Part shown: one piece after another, positions 63,703 through 64,000 of the stretch
How the letters are laid out: each line of letters opens with the position of its first letter
Position numbering within the stretch: position 1 is the stretch's first letter
NCBI GenBank assembly: GCA_947311255.1
Contig: CAMZKL010000003.1
Location: forward strand, 59,829-123,828
Direction of reading: 5' to 3'
DNA from: an uncultured Chlorobiota bacterium
Lineage (GTDB): Bacteria; Bacteroidota; Bacteroidia; Bacteroidales; JAADGE01
Length of the DNA stretch: 64,000 nucleotides
Made by a program: the position numbers and the translations under genes
Notes under the pieces: generated by a model
The model's input: the letters and a program-made list of their open reading frames with translations, nothing else
Database searches by the model: none
What the model was told of the DNA's origin: nothing

Positions 63703-63720
63703 TACTACAACAAATTTAGT
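63703..63720 (+). repeat. Dispersed motif family B, copy 3 (variant)
   Basis: TACTACAACAAATTTAGT differs at two positions from the shared 18-base motif at 34238-34255 and 48300-48317. It is followed by GGATAAAATTAT, similar to the flank of copy 2. Confidence 0.45.
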
Positions 63721-63802
63721 GGATAAAATTATTTGATATTTAAAACTAGTCTCTCTCAAATTATAATAATAATAGAACTAAATTTTGTTATATTTTTTTT
63801 AC

Positions 63803-63835
63803 AGACCCTGCGGGTTTTAAAAACCCGCAGGGTCT
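63803..63835. repeat. GC-rich palindrome with 16-base arms
   Basis: AGACCCTGCGGGTTTT (63803-63818) and its exact reverse complement (63820-63835) are separated by one base. It is far more GC-rich than its surroundings and is preceded, not followed, by a T-run on the plus strand. It fits a REP-like repeat better than a terminator of rmuC. Confidence 0.85.
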
Positions 63836-63844
63836 TATTCTTAT

Positions 63845-64000
63845 CTAATAATTAGCATCATTCATAAAAAGTTTATAATTATCCGGAATTGTTTCTTCTT
63901 TAAGCAAACAACCTTTTCGTGGTAATGGATAAATTTCATCATATCTTTCAGTTTTATCCATACTTACACGTCTGAACATGTGTGAACGATTAAGCAAATT
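63845..64000 (-). CDS. C-terminal end of an unrecognised protein (5' end outside window)
   Basis: On the minus strand an open frame enters from the right edge and runs 51 codons to TAG at 63845-63847. The tail reads HMFRRVSMDKTERYDEIYPL and continues PRKGCLLKEETIPDNYKLFM before ending NDANY. The ending YDEIYPLPRKG followed by an N-rich C-terminus recalls the last residues of SusD/RagB-family lipoproteins, but this is too short to claim. The frame is open and its composition looks coding. Confidence 0.5.
   Translation of the reverse strand, partial: NLLNRSHMFRRVSMDKTERYDEIYPLPRKGCLLKEETIPDNYKLFMNDANY

Overview
The window is a stretch of AT-rich chromosome from a member of the Bacteroidota. 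The evidence is consistent. There is a type IX secretion (T9SS) type A sorting domain on a secreted Asp-box protein, a gliding-motility-associated (CHU_C, type B) C-terminus next to a PorP/SprF-type outer-membrane protein, and two TonB-dependent receptors with CarboxypepD_reg-like N-domains. Promoters of the Bacteroidota form (TTTG, about 19 bases, TAnnTTTG) sit before several genes, and I saw no obvious Shine-Dalgarno sequences. Most of the window is housekeeping chromosome. No plasmid, phage, IS transposase or CRISPR array was seen.

Layout. 1-630: the end of an unknown gene, a small ribbon-helix-helix-like gene and a CAU-anticodon tRNA. 740-3069: an SPFH/GYF_2 protein and a double zinc-ribbon membrane protein, resembling the partners of the PspA envelope-stress system of Bacillus. 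3073-9189: glutathione peroxidase, a T9SS-exported Asp-box protein, glycine decarboxylase GcvP, an ArsR-type repressor and tadA. 9397-16161: aspS, an aldehyde dehydrogenase, a WD40-like lipoprotein, a STAS-like protein, a decayed outer-membrane gene and an FAD oxidoreductase. 16239-22432: a three-gene sensor operon, one PAS histidine kinase followed by two GAF-PAS membrane sensors that lack a kinase domain. 22560-30784: a CorC-type CBS protein, a 5'-nucleotidase, a TonB-dependent receptor, a 5'-truncated type B adhesin and a PorP-OmpA fusion. 30999-33978: LysR, YeeE/YedE and YeiH, probably a sulfur-compound transport unit. 34624-37560: proton-translocating transhydrogenase pntAB behind a duplicated leader. 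38011-42832: a SAM-II-like riboswitch before metK, then gmd, a phosphopantetheinyl transferase and the NAD(P)HX repair enzyme. 42881-48031: a small surface-modification-like cluster, gcvH and hypF. 48526-53330: a secreted protein made of two near-identical repeats, a second TonB-dependent receptor and a CvfB-like S1 protein. 53339-57528: a BASS transporter, recX, zupT and a UbiD-family decarboxylase. 57706-63693: a Ser/Thr kinase and PP2C phosphatase pair, an O-antigen-type flippase and rmuC. The last 156 bases hold the end of an unrecognised gene.

The most unusual signals are non-coding. The leader of metK carries a SAM-II-like aptamer whose conserved core is perfectly complementary over 10 bases to a downstream segment, which suggests a switch. 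Intergenic spaces hold many long, often perfect palindromes and at least two dispersed repeat families. One of these appears twice with a conserved loop, both times between convergent genes. An upstream repeat duplicates the leader and start codon of pntA.
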